Source: an uncultured Spirochaetales bacterium | GTDB lineage: Bacteria; Spirochaetota; Spirochaetia; Sphaerochaetales; Sphaerochaetaceae | Assembly (NCBI GenBank): GCA_949282255.1 | Contig: CASDPA010000002.1 | Span: forward strand, 79,032 to 143,031 | Length of the DNA: 64,000 nucleotides | Reading direction: 5' to 3' | Shown: positions 9,374 through 17,957 of the stretch, in pieces | Layout of the letters: each line of letters starts with the position of its first letter | Numbering within the stretch: the first letter of the stretch is position 1 | Made by a program: the position numbers and the translations under genes | The notes under the pieces: model-generated | Seen by the model: the letters and a program-made list of their open reading frames with translations, nothing else | Database searches by the model: none | Told to the model about the DNA's origin: nothing

Positions 9374-10236
9374 TCTCCAATACCCTTTTTCATCAGTTTC
9401 GCCATATACACCGTAAGCAGATTTATTAAAAGCGTCAGGATCATCAATATCGCGGCAATAGCATAGGCTATATCAAACTGGCCACGTTCGGAGGCGTATA
9501 TGTATAAAGCGACTGTCAAGGTGGCTCCCGACGATTCAAGACCTTGGATGAACCCATATATCTTATGGGCAAGCCCTGCAGTGAAAAGAAGAGCAGCAGA
9601 TTCCCCAAGAATTCTTCCCACAGTGAGGATGCAGCCGGTTATTATCCCATTTATGCAGGTCGGAAGGACAACCGTTCTTATGACCCGCCATTTTCCAGCG
9701 CCAAGAGCGAAAGCTCCTTCCCTATAGCTTTGGGGAACCGTCTTAAGACTTTCCTGCGTCGTACTCATTATTGTGGGAAGATTCATGACAACAAGAGTCA
9801 TCGCACCTGCAAGAAGGCATGTCCCGAATCCGAAAAACTGTACGAACACCAACATACCTACAAGTCCGTAGATGATTGAGGGTATGCCCGAAAGCGTTTC
9901 GGAAGCAAATTCTATGATCCTTACCATTTTCCTGTTTTTCGCATACTCGGTAAGATATATTGCGGCACCGACGCCTATGGGAAGGACCATCACAAGGGTT
10001 GCAACAACTATATAAAGAGTATTAAGGATATTGGGAAGTATACCTTCGATATTCTTTCTCACACTGGGCGAGGAAACAAGCATCGATGGATTATCAACAA
10101 GCTTCGGCACCCCTTTATAAAGTACGTAGAAAAACATGAAAAGTGCCAGAGCTGCAACCACAATGAGACAAAAATAACAGATACCTTTCATGAAAAGGCT
10201 CCAATATCTTCTATTCTTCGATACCCTACCGATCAT
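9370..10236 (-). CDS. pstA: phosphate ABC transporter permease PstA
   Basis: A 288-residue inner-membrane permease with about six hydrophobic segments and the EAA-type loop around [20 protein letters not shown], which docks the ATPase. [15 protein letters not shown] is the Pst permease signature, shared with PstC next door. It overlaps pstC by one base and pstB by four, so translation is probably coupled. Length is as expected. Confidence 0.95.
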   Translation of the reverse strand: MIGRVSKNRRYWSLFMKGICYFCLIVVAALALFMFFYVLYKGVPKLVDNPSMLVSSPSVRKNIEGILPNILNTLYIVVATLVMVLPIGVGAAIYLTEYAKNRKMVRIIEFASETLSGIPSIIYGLVGMLVFVQFFGFGTCLLAGAMTLVVMNLPTIMSTTQESLKTVPQSYREGAFALGAGKWRVIRTVVLPTCINGIITGCILTVGRILGESAALLFTAGLAHKIYGFIQGLESSGATLTVALYIYASERGQFDIAYAIAAILMILTLLINLLTVYMAKLMKKGIGE

Positions 10237-11144
10237 TATTCATCACTCCTCTTCCTGATGACATTTAAAAACGCATTTATAAGCATTATGAAGAAAAAGA
10301 GAACCAAGGCGATGGAAAACAACGCTTGGCGCTGCAAGCCTGAAGAATAGCTCATCTCACTTGCCACAGCAGTCGTAAGGAACCGGACGGATTTGAAAAG
10401 AGACGGCATGTTTGCAACATTTCCCGCAACCATCATGATCGCCATGGCCTCCCCTATGGCCCGTCCTACGCCAAGGACAATGGAAGTGAGTATCCCACTT
10501 TTCGCAGATGGAACAATGACCTTGAAATATGTCTCCACATCTGTCGCACCCAATGCAAGGGATGCCTGCTCATACTCTTGTGGAACCGCTTCAAGAGAAG
10601 AAAGGGAAACCTTTATCACCGATGGAAGAATCATTATTGCAAGAACTATCATAGCCGCAAGCAGGCCTGCCCCATCAGGAACACCGAAAGCGATTCTTAT
10701 GGCAGGAACCAGAACAGTCATTCCAACAAGACCATAGATGACGGAGGGTATTCCGGAAAGTATGCCTATAAGCATCTGCATGGAATGCTTAAGCCATGCA
10801 GGGGCCATTTTAGCCAGATAAACAGAAACGAAAAAGCCTATAGGCACGCCGATGACTATCGCTCCTGCCGTTCCATATATGCTTGTAAGTATGAAGGGAA
10901 GTATTCCAAATGACGGATCTGTCGCAGTTGAAGCCCATTTTGTACCGAATAGGAATTCAACCGGACCTATTTCGATTATTGCCGGAAGCCCCGAGATGAC
11001 CAGGTAAATGGTGATAACCAATACAGATCCTACAGCAACAAGTCCGAGGACCAGGAACATCATGTTCACCAGGTCCTCCATAAGCCGCTTGCTGTTGCCT
11101 TTTCGGCAAAGCAGCGGAATATTATCTGTCCTTTCTGTTTTCAT
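10236..11144 (-). CDS. pstC: phosphate ABC transporter permease PstC
   Basis: A 302-residue permease, partner of PstA. It has a membrane segment at about 28-50, the Pst signature GIPSVIYGLVGM, and the coupling loop EQASLALGATDVETYFKVIVP. The 15-base gap to pstS and the one-base overlap with pstA place it second in the operon. PstC forms the membrane channel with PstA. Confidence 0.95.
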   Translation of the reverse strand: MKTERTDNIPLLCRKGNSKRLMEDLVNMMFLVLGLVAVGSVLVITIYLVISGLPAIIEIGPVEFLFGTKWASTATDPSFGILPFILTSIYGTAGAIVIGVPIGFFVSVYLAKMAPAWLKHSMQMLIGILSGIPSVIYGLVGMTVLVPAIRIAFGVPDGAGLLAAMIVLAIMILPSVIKVSLSSLEAVPQEYEQASLALGATDVETYFKVIVPSAKSGILTSIVLGVGRAIGEAMAIMMVAGNVANMPSLFKSVRFLTTAVASEMSYSSGLQRQALFSIALVLFFFIMLINAFLNVIRKRSDE

Positions 11145-11159
11145 GACAGCCCTTACGAC

Positions 11160-11966
11160 TTAGTTGAGAGGTACAGCCCCGGCTTCAAGGATAACCTGTG
11201 AAGCATCCGAGGATGTGATATAGTCGAAGAATTTCTGAGCGGAAGCAGAAAGCTGGGCATCTGTCCTTGTTGCAAGCACGAACGGACGCTGGACCACATA
11301 TGCTCCGCTTTTAACGGTCTCCTCGCTAGCTGCAACACCGTTGACTTTAAGAGCCTTGACGTTATCTTCAACCGAAGCAAGAGAGGCATATCCAATCGCA
11401 TTTGGATTGCTTGCCACAGCGGTGATCACTGCACCGGTACTTGTAAGCTCCTGATTATACTTGCAGCTTTCTGCGGTTCCGGAGATGGTTTCAAAACCGT
11501 CCCTGGTGCCACTGCCGGCTTCCCTTCCGATAAGAACTATCTCACCATCAGCGCCGCCCACTTCACTCCAATTCGTGATTTCACCCTTGTAAATGGAAGC
11601 TACCTGGTCAAGAGTGAGATCGGAAACGGTATTTTCGTTGTTGACAATCATTGCAATTCCATCAAGAGCGAGTATCGTTTCAGTCAGTCCCGCATCCTTT
11701 TCACTATCCTTGAGAGCCCTGGAGGAAAGTCCTATATCCGCTCTTCCTTCCAAGGCAGCTGCAATTCCAGAACTGCTTCCTGTCGGGTTGTATGTCACGG
11801 TGATACCTTCTTCCTCTTCAAAGACCTCGGCAAGACTGAGAATGACCTTTTCCATCGAAGTGGAACCATCGGTGCTGACAACAGCGCTCTCCTCTTTCGC
11901 GCCTCCTGCAAAAACCGCTGCAGATACAAAAGCGGCCATAAGCAACAATGTGAACAATTTTTTCAT
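11160..11966 (-). CDS. pstS: phosphate-binding protein PstS
   Basis: A 268-residue substrate-binding protein. Its signal peptide ends around AAVFAGGAKEES. There is no cysteine at the cleavage point, so it is probably periplasmic rather than a lipoprotein. Phosphate-contact motifs are visible: DGSTSM near 33-38, TGSSSG near 62-67 and REAGSGTRD near 148-156. It is the first gene of the Pho operon, with AGGAG before the ATG and a Pho box plus -10 (TATAGT, minus strand, 11987-11992) upstream. A stop-to-start gap of only 15 bases links it to pstC. Confidence 0.95.
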   Translation of the reverse strand: MKKLFTLLLMAAFVSAAVFAGGAKEESAVVSTDGSTSMEKVILSLAEVFEEEEGITVTYNPTGSSSGIAAALEGRADIGLSSRALKDSEKDAGLTETILALDGIAMIVNNENTVSDLTLDQVASIYKGEITNWSEVGGADGEIVLIGREAGSGTRDGFETISGTAESCKYNQELTSTGAVITAVASNPNAIGYASLASVEDNVKALKVNGVAASEETVKSGAYVVQRPFVLATRTDAQLSASAQKFFDYITSSDASQVILEAGAVPLN

Positions 11967-11986
11967 TTTTTACTCCTGTTGGCTGT

Positions 11987-12040
11987 ACTATAGGGAAAAA
12001 GGGTTAAATCAAAATGCACGGATTGTTAAATCCTTGTTAA
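11987..12040 (-). promoter_or_regulatory. Pho box and -10 element of the pst-pho operon
   Basis: Reading the minus strand, TTAACA occurs at 12040-12035 and at 12029-12024, and a TTAACC copy at 12007-12002. The starts are 11 and 22 bases apart, a strict 11-bp phase with one degenerate unit between the last two. A -10 element TATAGT (11992-11987) follows nine bases later. Such 11-bp-phased TTAACA repeats are the known Bacillus PhoP type of site. Confidence 0.7.
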
Positions 12041-12097
12041 ATCTTGTCCGTATATTCTAAATTCAAAGCTTTGGTTTTGTTTTCAAATGGTAAAAAA

Positions 12098-12103
12098 TAT
12101 AGT
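12098..12103 (+). promoter_or_regulatory. -10 element of folC, near-leaderless start
   Basis: TATAGT ends 11 bases before the folC ATG at 12115. A start of transcription about 7 bases after the -10 would leave a 4-5 base leader, and no Shine-Dalgarno is seen. The -35 is weak. Confidence 0.4.
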
Positions 12104-12114
12104 ATCTTCACTTT

Positions 12115-13401
12115 ATGGCTGCAACAGAAGACATTTTGGATGCGTTCTTCATGTCATATATGCCCTCTTTCGGCATCACAGGGCTGAGGGAGGCAAGGCT
12201 TGAAAGGATGAGAACGCTGTTAGGTGCTTTAGGAAATCCTGAAAACAGCTTCAAAAAGATACATATCGCGGGAAGCAAGGGCAAAGGCAGTACCTCAACC
12301 ATGCTTTCCATACTTCTGGACAAAAGCGGGAAAAAATGTGGGTTATACCTTTCCCCACATGTCTATGACATACGTGAGCGCTTCACCCTGTCGGGAAGAT
12401 TTTTCAGCGACCCATTATATATCGATTCTTTAAATGAGTTGAAAAAAGGGATCAGCAAACTATCATTTTCCCCTTCGACGTTCGAACTATATACGGCCTA
12501 TGCCTACATTCTTTTTAAAAAGGCAGGATGTAAATACGCAGTCATAGAAACCGGACTTGGAGGAAGGCTGGATGCTACCAATACGATCCAAAGCGATGTG
12601 CAAGTGCTCATGCCCATCGAGCTGGAACATCAGGACATGCTTGGAAATACGATAAAAGAAATTGCAACTGAAAAAAGCAAAATAATAAAAGAGCATTCAC
12701 ACTGCTACCTGTCTGAAATGCTTGATGAAGCAAAGGATGTGTTTCTGACGGAGGCGGAAGAAAAGGAAAGCAAGGCCATATTGTTTGATGAAAAGGTCTG
12801 CTCATTCAGCCATATTGAAGAAAAGGCATGTTCTCATACGGCATTCCAAATCGATGGCAACCGATACAGCCTTCATACGAGATTGAGGGGAGAGGCAATG
12901 GCAAAGAATCTGGCTCTCAGCATCCTGGTTGCAAAATATGAAGGGTTTTTAACAGAAAAAGGAATGCGTGCGCTTGAAAAGCTTGAAATTCCCGGGCGTT
13001 TTGAAATAAGGGACTACGGGGATAAGACAGTGGTTTTTGAAGTTGCCCATACAAAAAGAAGCATGGAAAACGCAATCAAAACCTTCAAATCGATCTTTCC
13101 TGACGTGGATGGGACTTGCGTTTTTTCATCCGTGGAAGGAAAGGATCATGAAGCAATGCTTAAGATGATAACCGATAATTTCAACACTGTCGTGATAACA
13201 AAGGCGGGAAACTTCAAGAAATCAGATCCGCAAAAGCTTTTTGCACTTGCATCTTCCATTTCAAAAGGACAGGCTCGGATAATGCTGGAAAAAGATGAAA
13301 AAAAGGCTTTTTCCCTGGCCTTGGGTGAATCTTCCCATATTCTTGTTACAGGATCCTTTTATCTTGTCGGAAACTTTAAACGGGAGGAATGCCTATGCTG
13401 A
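12115..13401 (+). CDS. folC: bifunctional folylpolyglutamate/dihydrofolate synthase
   Basis: A 428-residue Mur-ligase-family enzyme that adds glutamate to folates, and often to dihydropteroate. The P-loop GSKGKGST is at 53-60. The N-terminal pattern (SFGITGLREARLERMRTLL, then LGNPE) matches the family from the first residues, which supports ATG 12115 even though it has no ribosome binding site. ETGLGGRLDATN and the later EVAHT segment are the substrate and ATP contacts. It starts a three-gene operon: its stop overlaps the rqcH start. Expression runs divergently from the Pho operon. Confidence 0.93.
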   Translation: MAATEDILDAFFMSYMPSFGITGLREARLERMRTLLGALGNPENSFKKIHIAGSKGKGSTSTMLSILLDKSGKKCGLYLSPHVYDIRERFTLSGRFFSDPLYIDSLNELKKGISKLSFSPSTFELYTAYAYILFKKAGCKYAVIETGLGGRLDATNTIQSDVQVLMPIELEHQDMLGNTIKEIATEKSKIIKEHSHCYLSEMLDEAKDVFLTEAEEKESKAILFDEKVCSFSHIEEKACSHTAFQIDGNRYSLHTRLRGEAMAKNLALSILVAKYEGFLTEKGMRALEKLEIPGRFEIRDYGDKTVVFEVAHTKRSMENAIKTFKSIFPDVDGTCVFSSVEGKDHEAMLKMITDNFNTVVITKAGNFKKSDPQKLFALASSISKGQARIMLEKDEKKAFSLALGESSHILVTGSFYLVGNFKREECLC

Positions 13402-14798
13402 ACCATAAAGAGGTCGGACTGCTTTTATCAGAACTTCCGCTCAAAGGCTCCCATATCCAAAAAATAACAGAGCATGACTATCACAGCTTCACCCTCTCAC
13501 TGTTTGAAAAAGAGGAAAAGGCCTGGCTTTTATATGTGGAGATAGCAACGGCGAATTCCCATTTCTGCAGAACCGGGCGGATAAGGAAAAAAAGCGGAAA
13601 CACACAACGTTTTGCCCAATACTTGAAAAGCCATATAATCGGTGCGCTTGTCACAGATATTCATCAGCTTCCGTTTGACAGGGCATTCATTCTCACTCTT
13701 TCAAAAGATGGGGAAATCCTCAAGCTGCTGTTCAGGTTCTACTCAGGACCGGGGGCTAACATAATGGTCCTGGATGAAGATGATAAGATATTGGAACTGA
13801 TGTTCCGCCGCCCTAAAAGAAATGAGGCGCCAGGATGCAAGTTGGTTTTTACGCCAAGGGAAAGCGAGGGGGACAAGTTTTTTTCCATACGGCAATTTGA
13901 CGGAAGCTCTTTCAATGCATGGATAGACAAATTCTACAGCACGCTTGATAAGCAGGAAGAGATAAACGATCTGGTTCTAAGGGCCGAAAGGAAAAGGGAC
14001 AGGCTCATCGGTGAAAAGGAACGCCTTATCAGGAGTGCCGAGCAAAGGCTTTTCGCAGCAAAGGATTTTGAAAATTCCAAACGCCTGGCCGACCTGCTTT
14101 CATCTTCCCTTTTTCTTGTGAAAAAAGGGATGGACAGGATTGTTCTCGACGATTGGCAGACAGGTGGTAAAACAGCAATTCCCTTAAATCCAGCCATCAG
14201 TGCAAGAGAAAACCTGGATCATCTTTATGCAAAATACCAGAAGGACAAGAAAGCATTCTCAATGGCGGAAGATGAGCTCAAGAGGCTGCAAAGGGAGCTT
14301 GATGAGCTGAAGGAATACTATTGCAATCTTCTTGCTTTTCCTGAAGAAAATCTTGCAAAGCTCAGGCAAAACGGAGAAGCTGAGGTAAAAAAAGGAGAAA
14401 AGAAGACCTACCCCGGGCTTATTGTCGAGAGCGGGACTTTCACCCTTTTGGTTGGACGGAATGCCAAAGAGAACGATGAGATCCTCAGGCGTTGTTGCCG
14501 AGGTAACGATTGGTGGGTCCATACCAGGGACTATGCAGGAGGTTATGTAATAATCAAAGCGCAAAAGGATAAAAGCGTACCGCTGGAGACGCTGCTGGAT
14601 GCATCAATGCTTGCAATACATTACTCAAAAGCGAAAAATGAGAAGAAAGCGGATCTTTATTATACGCAGGTCAAATACCTCAGACGGGTCAAGGACGGAA
14701 AAACCGGGCTTGTGCTGGCAACACAGGAAAAGAACCTTACGGTTGAAAAAGATGAGATAAGAATCAGAAAACTTTTAGAAAAGGGGGAAGAAAGATGA
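13395..14798 (+). CDS. rqcH: RqcH/NFACT family ribosome quality-control protein
   Basis: A 467-residue NFACT protein. RqcH binds stalled large ribosomal subunits and adds alanine tails with tRNA-Ala. The N-terminal NFACT-N region carries the catalytic-type DR pair at 95-96 (LPFDRAFIL). A coiled-coil middle (about 190-330) follows, and the NFACT-R domain (about 345-455) contains NDWWVHTRDYAGGYVII. ATG 13395 is preferred over the ATG six bases earlier because GGGAGG (13382-13387) then has a seven-base spacing. The start overlaps the folC stop. The protein is shorter than the usual 550-570, mainly from a shortened N-terminal/HhH part. The old name 'fibronectin-binding protein' should be read with care. 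Confidence 0.9.
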   Translation: MLNHKEVGLLLSELPLKGSHIQKITEHDYHSFTLSLFEKEEKAWLLYVEIATANSHFCRTGRIRKKSGNTQRFAQYLKSHIIGALVTDIHQLPFDRAFILTLSKDGEILKLLFRFYSGPGANIMVLDEDDKILELMFRRPKRNEAPGCKLVFTPRESEGDKFFSIRQFDGSSFNAWIDKFYSTLDKQEEINDLVLRAERKRDRLIGEKERLIRSAEQRLFAAKDFENSKRLADLLSSSLFLVKKGMDRIVLDDWQTGGKTAIPLNPAISARENLDHLYAKYQKDKKAFSMAEDELKRLQRELDELKEYYCNLLAFPEENLAKLRQNGEAEVKKGEKKTYPGLIVESGTFTLLVGRNAKENDEILRRCCRGNDWWVHTRDYAGGYVIIKAQKDKSVPLETLLDASMLAIHYSKAKNEKKADLYYTQVKYLRRVKDGKTGLVLATQEKNLTVEKDEIRIRKLLEKGEER

Positions 14799-16255
14799 TT
14801 AAGGCCGAAGATATAGTAAAACTGGATGTGGACGGAGTTGTAAAAACCGCCATAAGGATAGGATACAAGGATGATAGCCTGCCCTCCCATATATTCCAAG
14901 GAGGCAAAAAGGAAGGCATCATTGTCGAAAACGGAATCCCCCGACCCTTTTTATGGGAATCGATCACATTCAAAGACGATCAGAGATACGTGTATTTTGA
15001 GGACATGGAAGTATATAGCCTTGAGGAACTCTTTTATTCCAAGAGGAATCTGGCGCTCGAAATTGTCAGAAACATCGCAATAGGTCTTGAGAATGCTGAT
15101 GAAAGCTTTCTTAACCTTGAAACAGGGGTTTTCCCATTATACCGCATATTCCTTTTATCAGGATCTGGTGTGCTTCTCCTTCCTCCGGACATCGGTGATG
15201 TCATATCGATTTTAAGAAACGATGAGCAAAGGATGAGTGAAGTAAATGTTCTGATCAGACGCGAGAGTGAACAGCAATTCAAGCTTATCATGGAAATGGC
15301 CGAGCTCCTTTATTATTCGGCTTCCGGTAAACTGCCATATCAGGACCAGGACATCCGGCATTACAGATATGAGGAATACCCGCTTGGGAACATCCTATCA
15401 TCGAACAAGGAAAGCCTTGATGATAAAACTGTGGGGCTTATCAATTTCATTTTGCATGCAAAAAGACGTGAAATGCGCGATATAATGGGGAACCGTTCCG
15501 CAGGAAAGGCCCTTGTTTGGTTCATAGAAAAGAGCAAGGGGCTTGAATGGGCTCTTGAAAAGGGCAACGACTTTCTTATCTCATCATATGAGAACACAGA
15601 AGACTATGCGAAGTTCTCAAAGCACTCGATCGATGGTGCGAAAAGACATGATTTTTTCAGGAAAAAAGGGACAATAATATCCGTATGCTCAATCATTGCA
15701 ATCGTCATTGCCGCATTTTTGTATGATTACATATCCTCTTTCCTCGAACCGCCAGCAACAGCAGATCTCGATCAGGAGGAAATAGTTGCCGCATTCTACC
15801 AGGCACAGAACGAGATAGATCCAACTGCACTGATGGATGCGGTCAAAGGCGCCTCGATACCGCAGGAAAACGAGGTGACGAACCTGTATGTCACGGGAAA
15901 GATGCGTCAGGCATACGAGAATGTCGAACCCATAATCGATGTGAACACATGGATAAGCGAGGGCATGCCAGCCATACCTGCATACACCATGATATACGGA
16001 GTTGTGCTGGATGACATGGAAAGAATAGGAGAAAATACGATCAGAGCATACTCCACCTGGTATTCCCCCTACACCGAGGACGAGGTTGAAGAAGAGACTG
16101 ATGATCCCTCTTCTCTGACAATATACAAGAATCTTGTTGAACAGGACTTCACATTCACTTGGAACGACAGGGGATGGTGGAACATCACCGCCGCGCCGAT
16201 AACGTCAAACGAAGCGGCAGGAAAAATCTCAGTCACTGTAAATCCCGCGCTCTAA
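14795..16255 (+). CDS. single-pass membrane protein with a pseudokinase-like N-terminal region
   Basis: Not recognised as a named family. It has 486 residues and overlaps rqcH as ATGA, so it is co-translated with it. The cytoplasmic part (1-288) has a layout reminiscent of a protein-kinase fold: a two-domain pattern with LYRIFLLSGSGVLLLPPDIGDV near 110-130 and LIMEMAELLYYSASGKLPY near 165-185, where kinases have the HRD/DFG region and the helix after it. No intact kinase motif (VAIK, HRD, DFG) is visible. One membrane helix lies at about 289-311, followed by an acidic extracytoplasmic domain (312-486). Pseudokinase is inference only. The 3' end overlaps miaA tail to tail by 27 bases. Confidence 0.6.
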   Translation: MIKAEDIVKLDVDGVVKTAIRIGYKDDSLPSHIFQGGKKEGIIVENGIPRPFLWESITFKDDQRYVYFEDMEVYSLEELFYSKRNLALEIVRNIAIGLENADESFLNLETGVFPLYRIFLLSGSGVLLLPPDIGDVISILRNDEQRMSEVNVLIRRESEQQFKLIMEMAELLYYSASGKLPYQDQDIRHYRYEEYPLGNILSSNKESLDDKTVGLINFILHAKRREMRDIMGNRSAGKALVWFIEKSKGLEWALEKGNDFLISSYENTEDYAKFSKHSIDGAKRHDFFRKKGTIISVCSIIAIVIAAFLYDYISSFLEPPATADLDQEEIVAAFYQAQNEIDPTALMDAVKGASIPQENEVTNLYVTGKMRQAYENVEPIIDVNTWISEGMPAIPAYTMIYGVVLDDMERIGENTIRAYSTWYSPYTEDEVEEETDDPSSLTIYKNLVEQDFTFTWNDRGWWNITAAPITSNEAAGKISVTVNPAL

Positions 16256-17140
16256 GAGCAAATTCTTTATCCCCTCCTCATCCTCTGGGTGGAACCAGGA
16301 TACGAGAGCGCCAAAACTTCTGAAAAAGGTCATCTGCCTTTTCGCGTATTGCCGTGAGGAGGTGATGATCTTTTCTTTTATCTCATCCCTTGAAAGTCCT
16401 GGAATGAAGAATTCCTTATATCCGATTGCCTGCATTGCCGGCCAGGCTGGCTCGGCCCCCATTTGCATAAGCATTTCAATCTCTTTTTCAAGACCAAGGG
16501 AGAACATGAGATCAACACGCTCGGCAATCCTCATGTCAAGCTCTTTCTTATCCCGTTCCAATCCAATTACTACAGGATCTATATCCTCGCGGACAGTCTT
16601 GGAGACGACAAAACTGGAAAGAGGCCGCCCGGTCTGGTAATACACTTCCAAAGCCCGTGAAACGCGATATATATCATTGACATTTATCCTATTTGCGCTT
16701 ACAGGATCGGCTTTCATCAGCTCCTCATGGGCCCATATCCGGCCATTTTCCTCTATCAGCCTTGAAACCTTTTGACGAATAAACGGATCAGCTTCAGGCG
16801 TTGAGGCGGCACCGAACAGAAACTGCCTGAAATAATATGCCGTTCCTCCGGTAAGAAGAGGAATTCTTCCCCTATCTGCTATCTCGGCGCAAAGCCTATC
16901 GGCGTCCTTGCAATAATCACCGACAGTATATTGCTGCCATGGCTTAAGGATGGAGATGAGATGGTGTGGAATAAGTGACAATAACGATGCATCGGGCTTA
17001 GCGGACCCGATATCCAGATATTCATATACCTGTATGCTGTCGGAGTTGATTATTTCAAATCCGGAGGAAAAAAGGCTCCTGGTGAGGGCGGTCTTTCCGA
17101 CCGCCGTCGGACCAAAAAGCACGACGAGCTTATGTTTCAC
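16229..17140 (-). CDS. miaA: tRNA dimethylallyltransferase
   Basis: A 303-residue enzyme that puts a dimethylallyl group on A37 of tRNAs that read UNN codons. The P-loop GPTAVGKT is at 10-17, then the NSDSIQVYEYLDIGSAKP motif, LLTGGTAYYFRQFLFG, and the C-terminal AIGYKEF and YAKRQMTFFR motifs, all in the usual order. Its start overlaps the stop of the small rpoZ gene by four bases, so the two are co-transcribed. The 3' end overlaps the unknown membrane gene on the other strand, with no space for a terminator between them. Confidence 0.95.
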   Translation of the reverse strand: MKHKLVVLFGPTAVGKTALTRSLFSSGFEIINSDSIQVYEYLDIGSAKPDASLLSLIPHHLISILKPWQQYTVGDYCKDADRLCAEIADRGRIPLLTGGTAYYFRQFLFGAASTPEADPFIRQKVSRLIEENGRIWAHEELMKADPVSANRINVNDIYRVSRALEVYYQTGRPLSSFVVSKTVREDIDPVVIGLERDKKELDMRIAERVDLMFSLGLEKEIEMLMQMGAEPAWPAMQAIGYKEFFIPGLSRDEIKEKIITSSRQYAKRQMTFFRSFGALVSWFHPEDEEGIKNLLLERGIYSD

Positions 17141-17331
17141 TCATCTTTTCCATACTTAATCTCACCGTTCAAGGCCTTTCCGAGAACATAGGAAACGACC
17201 TTGTCCCCATTTTTTTCGATTTCGTCCTTGACGTCGGTGGATGAGTAGATGTTGGCCTCCTTGATAGCCACACATGTGAGTTCGTACACGTTCTGCCCGT
17301 TGTCGATCAATGTATCCAATGGAATGCTCAC
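17137..17331 (-). CDS. rpoZ: probable RNA polymerase omega subunit
   Basis: A 64-residue protein with the omega-like pattern IPLDTLIDNGQNVYELTCVA followed by a helix and GDKVVSYVLGKALNGEIKYG. Length, the N-Y-E-L-T core and the C-terminal V-S-x-A-L-x-x-x-L-x-G-x-I-K-Y pattern fit the omega subunits of spirochaetes. It would assist folding and assembly of the beta-prime subunit. It overlaps miaA by four bases. The assignment is by motif only; a small unrelated protein cannot be fully excluded. Confidence 0.75.
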   Translation of the reverse strand: MSIPLDTLIDNGQNVYELTCVAIKEANIYSSTDVKDEIEKNGDKVVSYVLGKALNGEIKYGKDE

Positions 17332-17375
17332 GTAATACTCCTTATAATCAAGCTTTTACACTATAAAGCAAAGAT

Positions 17376-17906
17376 TCAGTTTTGTCGAGATATAAGCGCA
17401 ACCTGTCTGACGATGATCTCCGCAATTTCCTCGGCACTCCTATAGTCGGTGTCTATGATGAGATCTGCGACCTTTTCCGGGCTGTTATTATCTATTCCGT
17501 ATATTCTTTCATAGCGGGCGCTGTCATGCTCGTCCCTCTCCTTTGTCTGTCGGAATCTTTCGGCAAACGTACCGCCCTCTCTCTTCATTATCCTTTCCGC
17601 CCTGGTCTTGTCGCTTGCCCTCAGATACACCTTGAGATCGGCCTTTTCCAGCATCCAGATGGCCAGGCGGCTTCCAAGCACGCAATCGGTTTCGGCCATT
17701 GCCATTTCCACCTGGCGCCTGTCAAGCTCGATATCGATATTGTCATCCTTTTCAGCCATGGCACAAAAATCCCAGAAATCCACACCCCTCTCGGCAGCCA
17801 TCTGCCGGAAAGTGAAGTTTATCATCGCATATCCTAGCTTTTTGCTTACAAGCGTGGTTACAGTCGTGTTGCCACATCCACTTTTACTGGAAATAGCTAT
17901 TCTCAT
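17376..17906 (-). CDS. cytidylate kinase-like P-loop protein
   Basis: A 176-residue P-loop NMP-kinase fold. SSKSGCGNTTVT (about 6-17) is a Walker A variant with N in place of the usual lysine, which is unusual: GCGNTT instead of GxGKS/T. ERDEHDSARYERIYGID in the C-terminal half is the family's lid and base-binding pattern. ATG 17906 has GGAGG five to six bases upstream, and the upstream 14 residues were dropped. It lies just after yicC on the same strand, 51 bases away. AAA-type archaeal CMP kinases also use N in this place, so activity is plausible; the true substrate is unknown. A paralogue of the same broad family lies at 30359-31012. Confidence 0.75.
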   Translation of the reverse strand: MRIAISSKSGCGNTTVTTLVSKKLGYAMINFTFRQMAAERGVDFWDFCAMAEKDDNIDIELDRRQVEMAMAETDCVLGSRLAIWMLEKADLKVYLRASDKTRAERIMKREGGTFAERFRQTKERDEHDSARYERIYGIDNNSPEKVADLIIDTDYRSAEEIAEIIVRQVALISRQN

Positions 17907-17957
17907 CCGATCCTCCATAATGAAAAATTGTAATGCCGGGACTGGCATTTGTCAAAA

